DNA from: Cannabis sativa | Lineage: Eukaryota > Streptophyta > Magnoliopsida > Rosales > Cannabaceae | Direction of reading: 5' to 3' | Length of the DNA stretch: 64,000 bases | NCBI RefSeq assembly: GCF_029168945.1 | Contig: NC_083605.1 | Location: 4,533,280 to 4,597,279 of the forward strand | Shown here: one piece after another, positions 33,698 to 45,600 of the stretch | Position numbering within the stretch: position 1 is the first letter of the stretch | Layout: each line of letters begins with the position of its first letter | Made by a program: the position numbers and the translations under genes | Notes under the pieces: model-generated | Told to the model about the DNA's origin: nothing | Database searches by the model: none | What the model saw: only the letters and a program-made list of their open reading frames with translations

Positions 33698-34918
33698 TCA
33701 AAACTTCTTCCAAAACTCAGAGGAGGTGGCGCTATTCCATGAACCATTTGTTTCTTGTAGCAGTTTGTAAGCCGACTTGACTGAGTACAACCCCGACACT
33801 TCCTTAATCCATACTATCTTGTCTTCATGGGTCGTCAAATTTAGAGGAATGCTAAGAATAAGAGTGCGATCACGAACATTAAACATATCATTGATTAAAT
33901 CCACATCCCATTCACGAGACGATGGGATCATGAGATTATGCACCCTTGCTTCTTGCAGGCCGAGAGGGCTAGAAGTCACCATAGGATTAGTCATATCTGG
34001 TAGCCAAGCATCTCCAATAACCTTAATCTGCTCACCCGATCCAACTAACCATCTAGAGCCATTGCGAACCAAGGATTGAGCCTCTAAGATACTCCTCCAA
34101 ACAAAGCTAGGATTACTTCCTAACTTGGCTGAAAGAAAGTTATCGTGTGGAAAGTACCTTGCTTTAAAGACCTTGGACGCCAAAGTATTCGGGTGATGAA
34201 GGAGACGCCAACCTTGTTTGCCAAGCATAGCAAGGTTAAAATCCCGTAAACTTCTAAAACCCATGCCCCCGAGCTCCTTGTGCTTGCACATTCTATCCCA
34301 AGACATCCAATGAATTCCTTTATTTTGTTTCGATGAAGACTTCCACCAAAACTTAGTCATTAGCTTCTCAATATCCCTTGTGATCTCAAGTGGCAGTAGA
34401 AACACGTTCATAGCGTAGCTTGGAAGAGATTGAGCTACTGTTTTGACTAGAACCTCTTTTCCAGCTCGAGACAACAATTTTCCTTCCCACCCCATTAGTC
34501 TTTTTTTAACCTTATCAGTCAAGTAGCCCAAAACAGCGGTTTTTTTCCTTCCCAACGTACTAGGGAGTCCTAGATAAAGACTATCCTTATCCGCTTCTTG
34601 GACTTGTAATGCTTGGCAAAGGATATCCTTCATGTCTTGTCTTGTATTGGTGCTGAAAAAGATGGAGGACTTTTGTAGATTCACCTTCTGCCCCGAAGCC
34701 CTCTCAAACTTGGATAACAACTCTTGGACGCGACCTCTAGTTGGCGAAATTGGTCCAATCTCATGCCCACCATGGATGATTGTATATTGAACCGAAGATA
34801 CACAAAGCATAACACGATCCACCCATACTCCGGCAAAACCCATCTTGAGAAGAACCGCTCTTAAAAAACCCCACTCGATACGGTCGTAAGCTTTGCTCAT
34901 ATCAAGCTTCAATGCCAT
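33698..34918 (-). pseudogene. LINE B RT palm/thumb remnant lacking the FADD motif
   Basis: The frame starts at MALKLDMSKAYDRIEW (RT motif A, Asp present), reaches GPISPTRGR and then jumps to VQELLSKFERASGQKVN. LINE A has about 65 residues between the equivalent points, including RQGDPLSPFLF and the FTDD catalytic box. About 195 nt are therefore deleted without breaking the frame. Confidence 0.8.
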
Positions 34919-36513
34919 GTAGCCTTCCTTCCCTTGACACTTTCTCTTGAGATAGTGTAAGACTTTGTGATGACCTTATAGAGTACATTACATAGTGCAA
35001 TAGGGCGAAGGTCCGTCAATTTCTCTGGGTTCGCTTTCTTTGGAATAAGCACCATGTTAGTCCCTTTGCCAATGTCCTCTAAAGAGCCGAAACTGAGGAA
35101 ATTCTGAACCATCCGAACCACTTCGTCCCCAACAATAGACCAACTTTTCTGAAAAAAGGCTGGTGTCATTCCATCCGGACCCGGACTCTTATCCGGGTGC
35201 ATTTGAAAAACCGCACTCTTCACCTCTTCCCTTGTAACCGGCAACATGAGGTCTTCATTTTGTTGAGCCGAAATAGATGGCAGAATGCAATCTATGACCT
35301 CCGGACATGATGAATTTGAAGCAGTAAACAGAGAAGCGTAGTATTCCCCTATTAAATCAGATAAGCCATGATCCCAATCTACCCACTCATCACTATCATT
35401 ACGCAGCTTCAAAATCTGGTTCTTCTTCTTTCGTGTACTAGCCGAGACATGGAAATACTTGCTATTTTTGTCGCCCTCTTTTAGCCAAAATTGTTTTGAC
35501 CTTTGCTTCCAGAAAATTTCTCTTTGGTCTAAGATTGCAAACAAAGTCTTCTTCACCTCTTTAAACCTCTGCACCGAAATCTCATCTTTTTTATTCTTCA
35601 AACATTTCAACTCTTGCTTACACTCTTTCAATCTTTTGCCAAAGTTCCCAGTAATCGATTTACCCCATTCCGCAAGAGACATAGCACAATTTTGTAATTT
35701 TTGTGGCAAATCATCACCCTCGGCCCATTGGGATTTAATTATCTCCAAACACATAGGTTCTTTAAACCAAGCATTTTCGAAGCGAAAATGTCGATATTGT
35801 GAAGACGGTGGAGCCACAATAGGTTCAAGCAAGAGAGGACTATGATCAGAAGATGAAAATTCAAGGTTATGAAGAAGAGCAGAAGTAAAAACCTGGGCCC
35901 AACTAGGAGTGAACAATGCTCTGTCAAGCTTGCTTTCGATCCATGATGGTGAGCCTCTCCCCCTTTCCCACGTGAATTGATAACCCAACATCTCCATGTC
36001 TGTCAGATTGCTGTCCAACAATGCTTGTGCGAAGCCCTCCATCAAGTTCCTTGGATACAGATGACCACCACGTTGCTCTTTTAAGTGGAGCAAATTGTTC
36101 ATATCTCCCATTACGCACCAGGGTAGGTCCGAAGTTGAAGACAAATCCCTAAGAAGATTCCATGTTTTCCACCTTAGGCTTCGATCGGGTTCACCGTATA
36201 ACCCAGTGAAACGCCAAGTCGCCTCACCCTCCCTTTGAATCTCAACATCAATATGATTTTTTGAGTAGCCCACTACCCGACCCTCACTCTGCCAACGCCA
36301 CAAAAAGGCCAGCCCACCACTTCTCCCTTGGGCTTCTACAATAAATAATCCTTCAAAGCCCAAACAAAGCTTAATCCATTCCATTCTATTTTTAGCACAT
36401 TTGGTTTCACATAAAAACACAAAATTGGGTTGCTTTTGAGAAATAACCTCTTTTAGGAATTGAACACTCCGCGGGTTCCCAAGCCCACAACAATTCCAAC
36501 TTAGGAAACTCAT
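34909..36513 (-). pseudogene. LINE B ORF2, endonuclease and start of RT
   Basis: A 534-codon frame starting MSFLSWNCCGLGNPRSVQFL has an apurinic endonuclease-like domain (about residues 1-230), then the RT start with KSPGPDGMTPAFFQ and LRPIALCNVLYKVITK. After that the frame goes out of register: compared with LINE A about 100 nt (SAFIPGR region) are missing. Its ATG overlaps the stop of the upstream ORF1 as ATGA at 36513-36510. Confidence 0.8.
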
Positions 36514-36866
36514 AATGCTTGGCGGGTCTGGATACCAGAACCCGCCCCATTGAAGTTTTTTGTCACCATCTCATCCTCACAACCCATGGACTCATCAGAA
36601 ATAATAATCGGCCCAGTATTTAAATTACCATTATCAGGCCCATCTTTCAAAGATTCACCATTGGCCCTTCTTCTCTTATTATCAATAACCACAATTGCAT
36701 TGTTTTGTACGTTACTAGCTGGCCCCACATCAGATATTCCCATGTTTGACTTTCCAAAATTATCTTTGTTTCTAATACCTGGAAAGATATTCTCATTAAC
36801 TGTTCCACTAAAAGTGGAAAGATTAACTCTACCACCCTCGATTATGGGAGAGTTATTGATAATTCC
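36510..36866 (-). pseudogene. LINE B ORF1 C-terminal remnant
   Basis: The last ~118 codons of an ORF1-type protein, low in structure and rich in Asn/Gly/Ser (IEGGRVNLSTFSG..., DNKRRRANGESLKDGP), ending QTRQAL. The zinc knuckle and upstream parts are missing. It stops at TGA (36512-36510), sharing bases with the ORF2 ATG. Confidence 0.55.
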
Positions 36867-39800
36867 TAAAAAAATATATATATTATTAGTTATTAGGTTC
36901 AACATCATTACCCTGTGTTCATTTTTAAGAAAAAAATATATATTTATGAAATAATAATTTGTTGCTAATATTAAGTATTTGATATTTGAGTGGTGAACTC
37001 TTATTTGTCTGCTTTTCAAATTTTTCTAACACTCTTATTTTATTCTTCCAACTTTCTGTAGTTGGGGTGATGTCCTTAATTGTTGTATATAATGTAGTCA
37101 TTTATTCACCTGTTTTCAAATAAAACAATAGATATACGAAATAAAATATATAATTAAGCTCATATTAAAATCAATCTCACCTTTCAATATAGTGAAAGGA
37201 TTTTAAATTGATTCATTCTAATAATTGTGACAGACCTAACGAATAATAATATTATGTTACCTAATAACAAAATAGGAATCTACCAAACAACATTATCAAA
37301 ATTAATTCCAAGTATAATTATATAAATCTATTACTCATTGAAGTCTATTAGACACTGTAAAAAGCTCACAATACAAAATTTCACATCAAAAATCTAAAAA
37401 TGATCAACTATGTAGCAGCAATGATAATACAATAACCAAAATTGCCTAGTCATATACAGTCTTAAAACTTAAAAGAGTGGCATTATTCATTCAAGTTTCG
37501 ACTAAGTGTTTATGAGTTTGAGTTATAATATTGTGTCCTGTGTTTATGTCCAAATAATATTGTGTGTCTGGCTAATCTAGTGGAGAAGATTGAAGTTTTG
37601 ATTCTCAATAAATAGAATGAATATAAGTGTATACTTTGTAGTAGGTCATTATTGTGTCATTTTTAAGTTAATGTGTCAACTTGAAAACAATTCATTTAAT
37701 AAACGGAATAGAGGAGTCAATCTGAAAATATTTTTCTACCTTAATAAGTAGAGCTATAGAAAACAAACTTGGTAACTTTTTGAGTGTTAAAAAATTGTAA
37801 ATGGTTATAAATTTAGAGTAAGTAACTTGTGTGTGTCAGCTGGTTAAATAAGCCAAAATTGAGGTTATGTATATGCTGACAACTCATGTTCACATTTCAA
37901 GTTTTGTAAGACTATACTCTCTTCCCTGGCCTATTAACAAAAATTTAACGTACACATAACACATGAATATGACTTTCTGCCCGAAACCAAGAGATGATTA
38001 GAAAGTAAAAGCACCGCTAGAACTTTCCTTTGTTTGAAGTAATAATATAATAACTAATATCTTTTATTACATATTGATAATTAATTCAAGATGAACTTTC
38101 AAAAGTATTTTTGAAACATCGTGGGATATATAAATGCAATACTTTTGTATAATAGTATGTAGCATGTTGTCTTCATTAGTATTTTTCAAATTTTAATATG
38201 AAAATTAAAATTATAAAATATAGCTTAAGAAATTATAACTAAGGTTATAAACTGGTAAACGTTATGTTGGAGGCTGGGATTTTTGCTCTAGAGAGAGAAA
38301 TTTGTTAGATTAAATTTTGGTAGGATTATTTATCTAAAATTAATCAATTATAATTAACGTTTTCTAATCAGAATATTTTATCAAGTATTAGAATATTCTG
38401 TTAATATTTTAACAGAAAAATAAATAATAATATTAAGCCAAGAATTCTGTTACATAGCCACATTTTATATAAAAAAAGATAATATTTTTAAAAAAAGTCA
38501 GTCAATAATTTCTCATAAACCAAGAATTCGTTTATATAGCCACATTTTATATATTAAGATTTAGTGGAGGCAAACAATTATAACCTGATCGAGCCAAAAA
38601 AATAAATACAAAAATTATTTAGCAATATATATATAATATATAAAGCAAAAACCCAATTGTATTTTTTTTAGATTTAATGAGATTTATTTTATTTATTTCA
38701 TTATATAAAGTAACCCATGAATTTCTCGTAAACTATATTATTTTTATTAATAAACCATTTTATTTTTAATATAAATAAAAAGTCATCCATGAATTTCTCA
38801 TAAACCAAAAATTCTGTTATATAGGCACACTTTATATAGAAAATAGATATAACAATCAATTTTATAGATTATAATAATTATTATTGATATTTATTTTAAA
38901 ATCTATAGAATAATTGTTTTAATAATATTCTACATATATAACCATACCTATTATTTAACGTAGTTAATTTTATTAATAATAATATGCTATATTAATTAAT
39001 TTAAAAACTTAGTCATACATATATAATGTGAAAATATATACATATTCTAAAATAATTCTTAAGATAATTTGAGAAAAAATAAAAGTTATATATTTTTTGA
39101 AAAATATCTTAAGTATAGTTTACATTTAAACTTAATTTAATTTTTTATTATCATAATTTTTTAATTGAATTATTGTTTTAATTTGAAAAATAAGAATTGA
39201 TTATTATTGTTTCAAAAAATATCTTAGCCACTATATGAAATTGAATATAAACTCTACCTTAAGAAAATATGATATATATATATATATTACCACTTTATAA
39301 TTGGCACATAAAAAATATAAAATAAAATTAGCACAAAATTATAGAAACCAATAAACTATGTATTGCTTAAGGAGAATGGAGATTTCATGAATAGTACTAA
39401 ATATAATCATTATAAATATAAGGATTAGATTAATAAAGAATAACTATACATGGAAAGAAAGTAAATATATAACTCAAAATTTGAGATTTCTACACAAATT
39501 ATAATTGATTCACTAAATAAATGTCTTCTTTATAACATTTGTAACAATTTTTCTTATTCTTTATTGTATTTTCAACAAAATACAACCTCAAGCATCTCGA
39601 ACCCAATGTTATCATCACTGAAATTTGCAATAAATTAATAAAAATTATAAATACAAATATAATTCAAAGAGATAGGAGATGAAGAGATAAAGAGAAAAGA
39701 AAGAATACTTATACTATTTGTACTCGCTCTTTACTCACACATTGATCGTCTATCGACCTCAAGTACATTGTTGCAAGAAAGCCACTACCACACTATCACT

Positions 39801-41014
39801 GAGATTAGTCAAGTCAAATACAAGTTCAATATGTAACGAAAACAATTTATAATAATAATAAAAAAGAATGCACACTATTATATTTATGGGGAACAATAAA
39901 AGATTAATCAGTGAGAGTAAAATATATGTCATTATATAATATATATACTTGAGACATTTAAATTCAGTTAAAAGTATAAGATTAAAGAAAACAAACATCA
40001 GAATCTTAAATATCAGTTCAAATATTAATGAGATTGGTTTTATTATTATTTTATTATATATAAATAATATTTTATTAAATAAAAATAAAAAGTCACCCAT
40101 AAATTTCTCATAAACCAAGAATTTTAGTTATATAGGCACACTTTATATAGAATAGATTTAAACTTTAATTTTACGATAACATTTTGTTTTAAAAATAACT
40201 AATGCTATATATATACATACTTCTAATAATTTGTACATTTTATTATAACCGTACACCCTCCTAACTACAAATTAAGAATATTGTATCTATCACTATTATT
40301 ATTTTTTATAATATATATATTTGGACATAATATATTTCGTCAAAATATTTTCTAATATAATTCTTATATATAGAGAAAAATTAATATAAAATACGTATGA
40401 TAATGAAATTTACATAATTTTTTATTTTACATATATAAAATATATATATATAATCACATCTAATGAGTACACTAATGTAACCGCAATAGCTAAAAAAAAT
40501 TTAAAGATCAAAATCTCAAATCCTATTTCAAAAATTTAAAAATAAAAATATCTTACCTAATGAAAAAATTGAACATGCATGTATTGCATTTAACATCACT
40601 TAATTAAACTTATTAAAAAAAACTAATTATACGTGCATTGTACGTAACATCAACCTAGTTTATTTATATACTAGGTTATTGTTACATACATTGCACATAT
40701 ACTTAATTATATTTATAGTTTTTATTTTTATTATGTGTATTTTTAAAATTTTATAAATTAAAGGAAACTACTTATTAATTTTTTATTTTTTTAAAAAATA
40801 ATATTTAAATTTTTAAAAATTAATATAAAGTTTAAAAATATTAAAATTGAACATACTTCAATATTAAAAATCACAATAAAAAAATAATAATGTTATAAAT
40901 AATATATTACTATTTATATATATTTAAATTAATCTAAAACTGATATAGGTTCAATTAACCTAAAATAAATAATATTAATATTTATATATATTTAAATTTA
41001 TCTAAAATATTTGA
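36867..41014. other. Very A+T-rich intergenic DNA with dispersed short repeats
   Basis: No gene supported. A unit containing CCAAGAATTCTGTTATATAG and CACATTTTATATA occurs near 38437, 38519, 38790 and 40100 (+) and 32290 (-). Two Helitron-like ends face each other at 40631-40711. A hydrophobic open frame at 39759-40118 (-) is a composition artefact. Confidence 0.5.
40631..40711. mobile_element. Two facing Helitron-like 3' ends
   Basis: On the + strand ACGTGCATTGTACGT (hairpin with one mismatch) is followed by 9 nt and CTAG|T at 40655-40658. On the - strand GTGCAATGTATGTAAC leads to CTAG|T at 40674-40671. The ends are 12 bp apart and the two arms are imperfect reverse complements. The hairpin of the - strand end is weak. 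Confidence 0.3.
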
Positions 41015-41588
41015 TAGGGTTATTCATATCAATCAGAAAACCTCAGTTTAAATTCGGACTGTGACAATCTGAACCACTGTAGACCGTAATCGGGGAAACC
41101 GTTTTTGGTGGTTTGGTTAATTCGGACCGTTTACGGCGTAATGGTTCAGTTGCGGTTCGTAATAAATAGTTAACAATTATTAAACCGGACCGGACCGTTT
41201 ATAATAAATAATTGATTTATATATATATGTATATGTATAATTTAATTTTTTTTGTGTCAAGTTTTGTAGGATTTTTATATTATGTTTGACTTTTGAGAAT
41301 ATTTTTATATTGTTATTTATATGTTATACATATATTACTTATCATGTTAAATATATATTTTGAAAAATAAAATTAAAAACTTATTAAAAATAATACAATT
41401 ACTTAAAAAATATGAATAATTATAAATTTTACTTACACCGTGGTTTCGAGCCAAATTAAACCGTTCTTAATGGTTTGGTTTGAGAAATTTATTGGTCTGG
41501 TTTGGTTTCCAATATTCAAAACACTGTTATACTGGTTTGCTTCAAAAATTATGAAAATCTGGATCAAACCAATCCATGAGCACCCCTA
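41015..41588. mobile_element. hAT-type MITE, 8-bp target duplication
   Basis: Ends TAGGGTTATTCAT and (reverse complement) TAGGGGTGCTCAT, flanked by ATATTTGA (41007-41014) and ATATTTAA (41589-41596), 7 of 8 matching. Length 574 bp. The interior has GGTTTGGTT/AACCGGACC-type words on both sides and no transposase. Confidence 0.75.
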
Positions 41589-42628
41589 ATATTTAATGTT
41601 CAAAAAAATTGAGAAAAATAAATATAAAATTTAAAAATATTAAAATTGAACATACTCCTAATATTAAAAATAACAACAAAAAATAATAATATTACAAATA
41701 ATATATTAATATTATATATATTTAAATTAATTTAAAATTGGTATAAGTTGAATTAATCTAAAGAAAAATAATATTATACATATTTAAATTAATTTAAATA
41801 AATAATATTAATATATATTTATAAAATTGACTTTATTAATACGTACGGTTAACAGAATATTTTTATATTCTTAAATTATTTTATTAAAAGTTAAACAATT
41901 ACATTTTATATCTAGAATAAATATTAATATCATGCTGTGTTTTGTGTATCATTTTATAAAAGTGACAATAATTAGTCCTTATCCATAGTCTCATATATAC
42001 AAAACATCTATAATTAATGCAAGAGCAAAATTTTCATATTTTTTAATTTTTAAATACAAAACACCTAATAATATATATATTCATATTATATGATTTCCCC
42101 ATGCAGTATTGCAGTAGATTAGATCTTATCCTTATTCATATATTTCTGATTCATTGCCACCATTACATGCATGTCTATAATTAGAGTGTACTATACCTAT
42201 ATATATATAACATATAATAATAATAATAATAATTTATAATAATAAAAAAATAAGTAGTGATCTAATTTATATATATTTGAACATTCACGATTGGGTCGGA
42301 ATCAATCAATATCATTTAAAGTTCTTTAGAATTTTATTTAATTAATAATTTATTTTATTTTTGTTTTTCCACACAAATAGCTTATTCTCATCCATTTACT
42401 TGTATGAGTTGTAATCCTCACCTTTTGAGGTTGGCCATTCTCACTCTAGCTACTCTCTTTGTCGATCTCTATAAAAATTAAATAAAAATCAAGAAGAAAA
42501 AACTCTCACGTACTTCATCAATTAATTAATTCTTCTCCATATTATATATCCCAGATTTCCAATACTATAATCTCCATTCACAATTTTCTTCCTTTCTTTA
42601 TATTCATACATATATAACACAATTAAAG
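41589..42628. other. Intergenic DNA and BCAT promoter/leader
   Basis: A+T-rich. The proximal part has a TATA-like CTATAAAAATT at about 42470, roughly 160 bp before the BCAT ATG. A block at 41930-42075 repeats 32095-32240 in the same orientation. Confidence 0.4.
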
Positions 42629-45600
42629 ATGTTTAGTAATATGATGATTCAATTTCTCAGAAGAAGCCATACTCTTTCATCATCAAATTTTAAGGTTTAT
42701 ATATTTCTCTTCTTCTTCTTCAAATTTCCATTTTTTCAAAAATTGATTAAAAATCAAACAATTCATATTTATTTTTTTAATTTTTTGACATGAAGTTGGG
42801 ACGATTTGGATTTGCATCTCGAGCTGCATCTTTGCCTCAACAAACATATGGGTAAGATTAATTATATTACCAGATTTTATTATTTTTTTCCAGAAAAAAA
42901 AATCATGAATAATTAATAATGGTAGAATTGGGGTGTGGGTAATGATTATTATCTTGTAATTAAGCTGTAAAATTGATATAATTATTATTATATATTAAAT
43001 TTGGTGACGTAATAAATGGGAGAGCAGAAATGTAGGGGGTGATGTGGATGAATATGCTGACGTGGAATGGGATAAAATTGGATTTGGTGCAATTCCAACT
43101 GATTACATGTACGTTATGAAGTGTTGTAAAGACCATGATTTTGAACATGGACAACTTAATCCCTATGCAAATATCCAGATTAGCCCTGCTGCTGGCGTTT
43201 TAAACTACGGTCAGGTAATTAATTAGTATTTTCTTAAATTATAAATTTAATGTATGAGTTTTATCTTTGAATAGTTGGTACTAGAAAAAAAATATAATTC
43301 TAGTACGTTAAAATGGGTGTACTGATGCAACCCCTAACTGTTTCGGTATCTATAAGAATTTTTTAGTTTAAATTTTTTTATTTTTATAGTCGTGTATCTT
43401 ATAGTTGTTTAAGACATCCTGCAAAATTTTAAGAAATTTGAAAAAATTTAACACGTCGAAAATAGTGTTTAAAGAGTTTGTTGTACGTGTAATTTTTTTA
43501 TTTTATACGCGTGTGAAATAGACGGTTTAAATATTGATTTTTATATTGTAAATTATTCTGAATTTTTCAAAATTTTACAAGAAGTCTTAAATAACTATAA
43601 CGTACACGATTATGAAAAAATTTAAACTAAAAGATTTATATAGATACAGAAGTAATTAGAGATTGCATCAGTGTATCGTAAAAGTAGCCTATGATTTATC
43701 TTTGAATAGTTTTTTTTTTTTTTTTTTTTGAAATGATTTATCTTTGAATAGTTGGTACTAGAAAAAAATGTAATTTCTATAATTATTAATTAATTTATTA
43801 AACACGTCAACCTCAATAAGTTGAAAATTCGTAGGTAGAATGATGTCAAAGTCAACACAAGACATCTATCTATCCTTTTCCTTTTTTCCACGTGGCCTTA
43901 TCATGTTACAGCACATAGTCAAAGTGAAAATGTTGAGTTACTATAAAGAGAACCATTTTATAGATTTTCCTTTTTGTCTTTTTTGGGTAGTGCGTTCACT
44001 CTTTTTTTTTTTATTATTATTTTTAAAAAGAATTATTAGTGTATTTTTAAGTCTTATATAATTTTAAAAAATATTATTTATTTGAAATATTATTATAGAA
44101 TATGTTAAACATATATATCCAATAAGAATACTCATTTCAAAATACATTCTTCTAATCAGTAATTTTATAAAAATTAATGCATCACGTTATATAAAAAATT
44201 TAGCATTTCTTATTAAATTATTATACATAGCTCGCTATTATTTTTTTTCACTAAATGTTACATAAGAACATTTAACACGTGGTTGTGCAATATATATATT
44301 TTAATATAAAAGATGTTTTCTTTTATTATTGGTTAGTTAATATATTATTGGGTAAGTTTAGAAAATCTATTATATCTTTTGGCACTTTTGAGAATTTTTT
44401 AATATATTATGTTATAATTATTATTTATAAATTTTTAGAATACCAATATTTTACATATTTTATTGTACATATTATTTTTTATATATAGTAATGAACTATT
44501 TAAATTTTATTTTATATATTGTAAATTATTCAAAAAAAAAAAAAAAATTTACAAATAGTATTAAAAATAGACTAAAAAGTTTAAAAACATAATAAGTAAA
44601 AAGAAGGGTTAATTTCACAAATGCACGGAAACAACAAAAAAATAACAAAAATACGGTTTCACGGAATTTTAAATATTTTTACGATTTTTTTGATTTTATT
44701 TACATAAAATACGGTCTTTTTATGTTGAAATTTTGTTCATTTGTGGTTAATTTTTTGTTATATGTATGTTATTTTTTGTTGTTTTTTGTTGTTATTTTCA
44801 TGTTAGTTATGTTGTTTTCTTGTTTATTTTATGTTGTTTTCGTGTTATTTTTTGGAAAACCGTAAAAATGTAAAAAAATATTCTTTGAACGTAAAAATAT
44901 AAATATTTTACAAAAAATTGTACCTCATGTAATTATTCCTAAAAAGAATGATGATGTTAAGAATTTTGAAAGTAATATATAATTAATAAAAGAAGAGAGA
45001 ATTAATTATACACGTACAGGGAGTGTATGAAGGAACAAAAGCTCAAAGAAGGTCAGATGGAAGAGTCCTTCTATTCCGTCCAGACCAAAATGCCATTCGC
45101 ATGAGGGAAGGTGCACACAGACTCTGTATGCCCGCACCTTCCACCAATCAATTTCTCCATGCACTCAAACAAACTGTTCTTGCCAACAAACGTTGGGTAC
45201 GTACGACTACTATTAATTAATTATTACACATAATTATATATGTTGTTAAAATATATTATTATTATTAATTAATTCTCATCATCAAAATGTATAGATTCCT
45301 CCTCCTGGAAAAGGGTCTTTATATATTAGGCCTATGCTAATTGGAAGTGGTCCTATATTGGGCTTGGCTCCATCACCAGAATACACTTTCCTCATTTATG
45401 CTTCCCCTGTTCGCAACTATTTCAAGGTCACTATTACATTTTTCAGAATGTGAATTAAGTCTTTTTTTTGCTTAAAATATATATATTAATATACATCATT
45501 TTATTGTGATTTAAAAGGAGGGAATTGCAGCTTTGAACTTGTATGTTGAAGAAGAGTATGATCGAGCCTCTCCTGGTGGAGCTGGAGGTGTAAAAAGTAT

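Larger units (their letters stand above)
32713..36866 (-). mobile_element. L1-type LINE B with ORF1 tail, endonuclease, RT and RNase H
   Basis: Runs right to left. Order: ORF1 C-terminus (36866-36510), ORF2 endonuclease (ATG at 36513, FLSWNCCGLGNPRS; GDMNN; SDHSPLLL), RT (to 33698), zinc-finger part (CPMCNESEESIVHCLVDCP, about 33600) and RNase H (VKINVDGAIFAD at about 33200, ETDCLLVVQ, KRSANVVAHSFARAS) ending at 32744, then a T11 run at 32713-32723 (A-tail). Frames 36513-34909, 34918-33698 and 33694-32744 are open but separate. Two internal deletions remove RT motifs, including the catalytic FADD region, so the copy cannot be active on its own. Confidence 0.9.

Noticed and set aside
39759..40118. 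Hydrophobic 119-codon frame on the - strand
   Set aside because: Leu/Ile/Phe/Tyr bias follows from A+T-rich DNA, it overlaps a dispersed repeat, and there is no recognised domain.
43028..43040. Alternative acceptor for BCAT exon 3 after TGTAG at about 43035
   Set aside because: It puts a TGA stop in frame immediately; the acceptor at 43027 (GAGCAG) joins exon 2 in frame.
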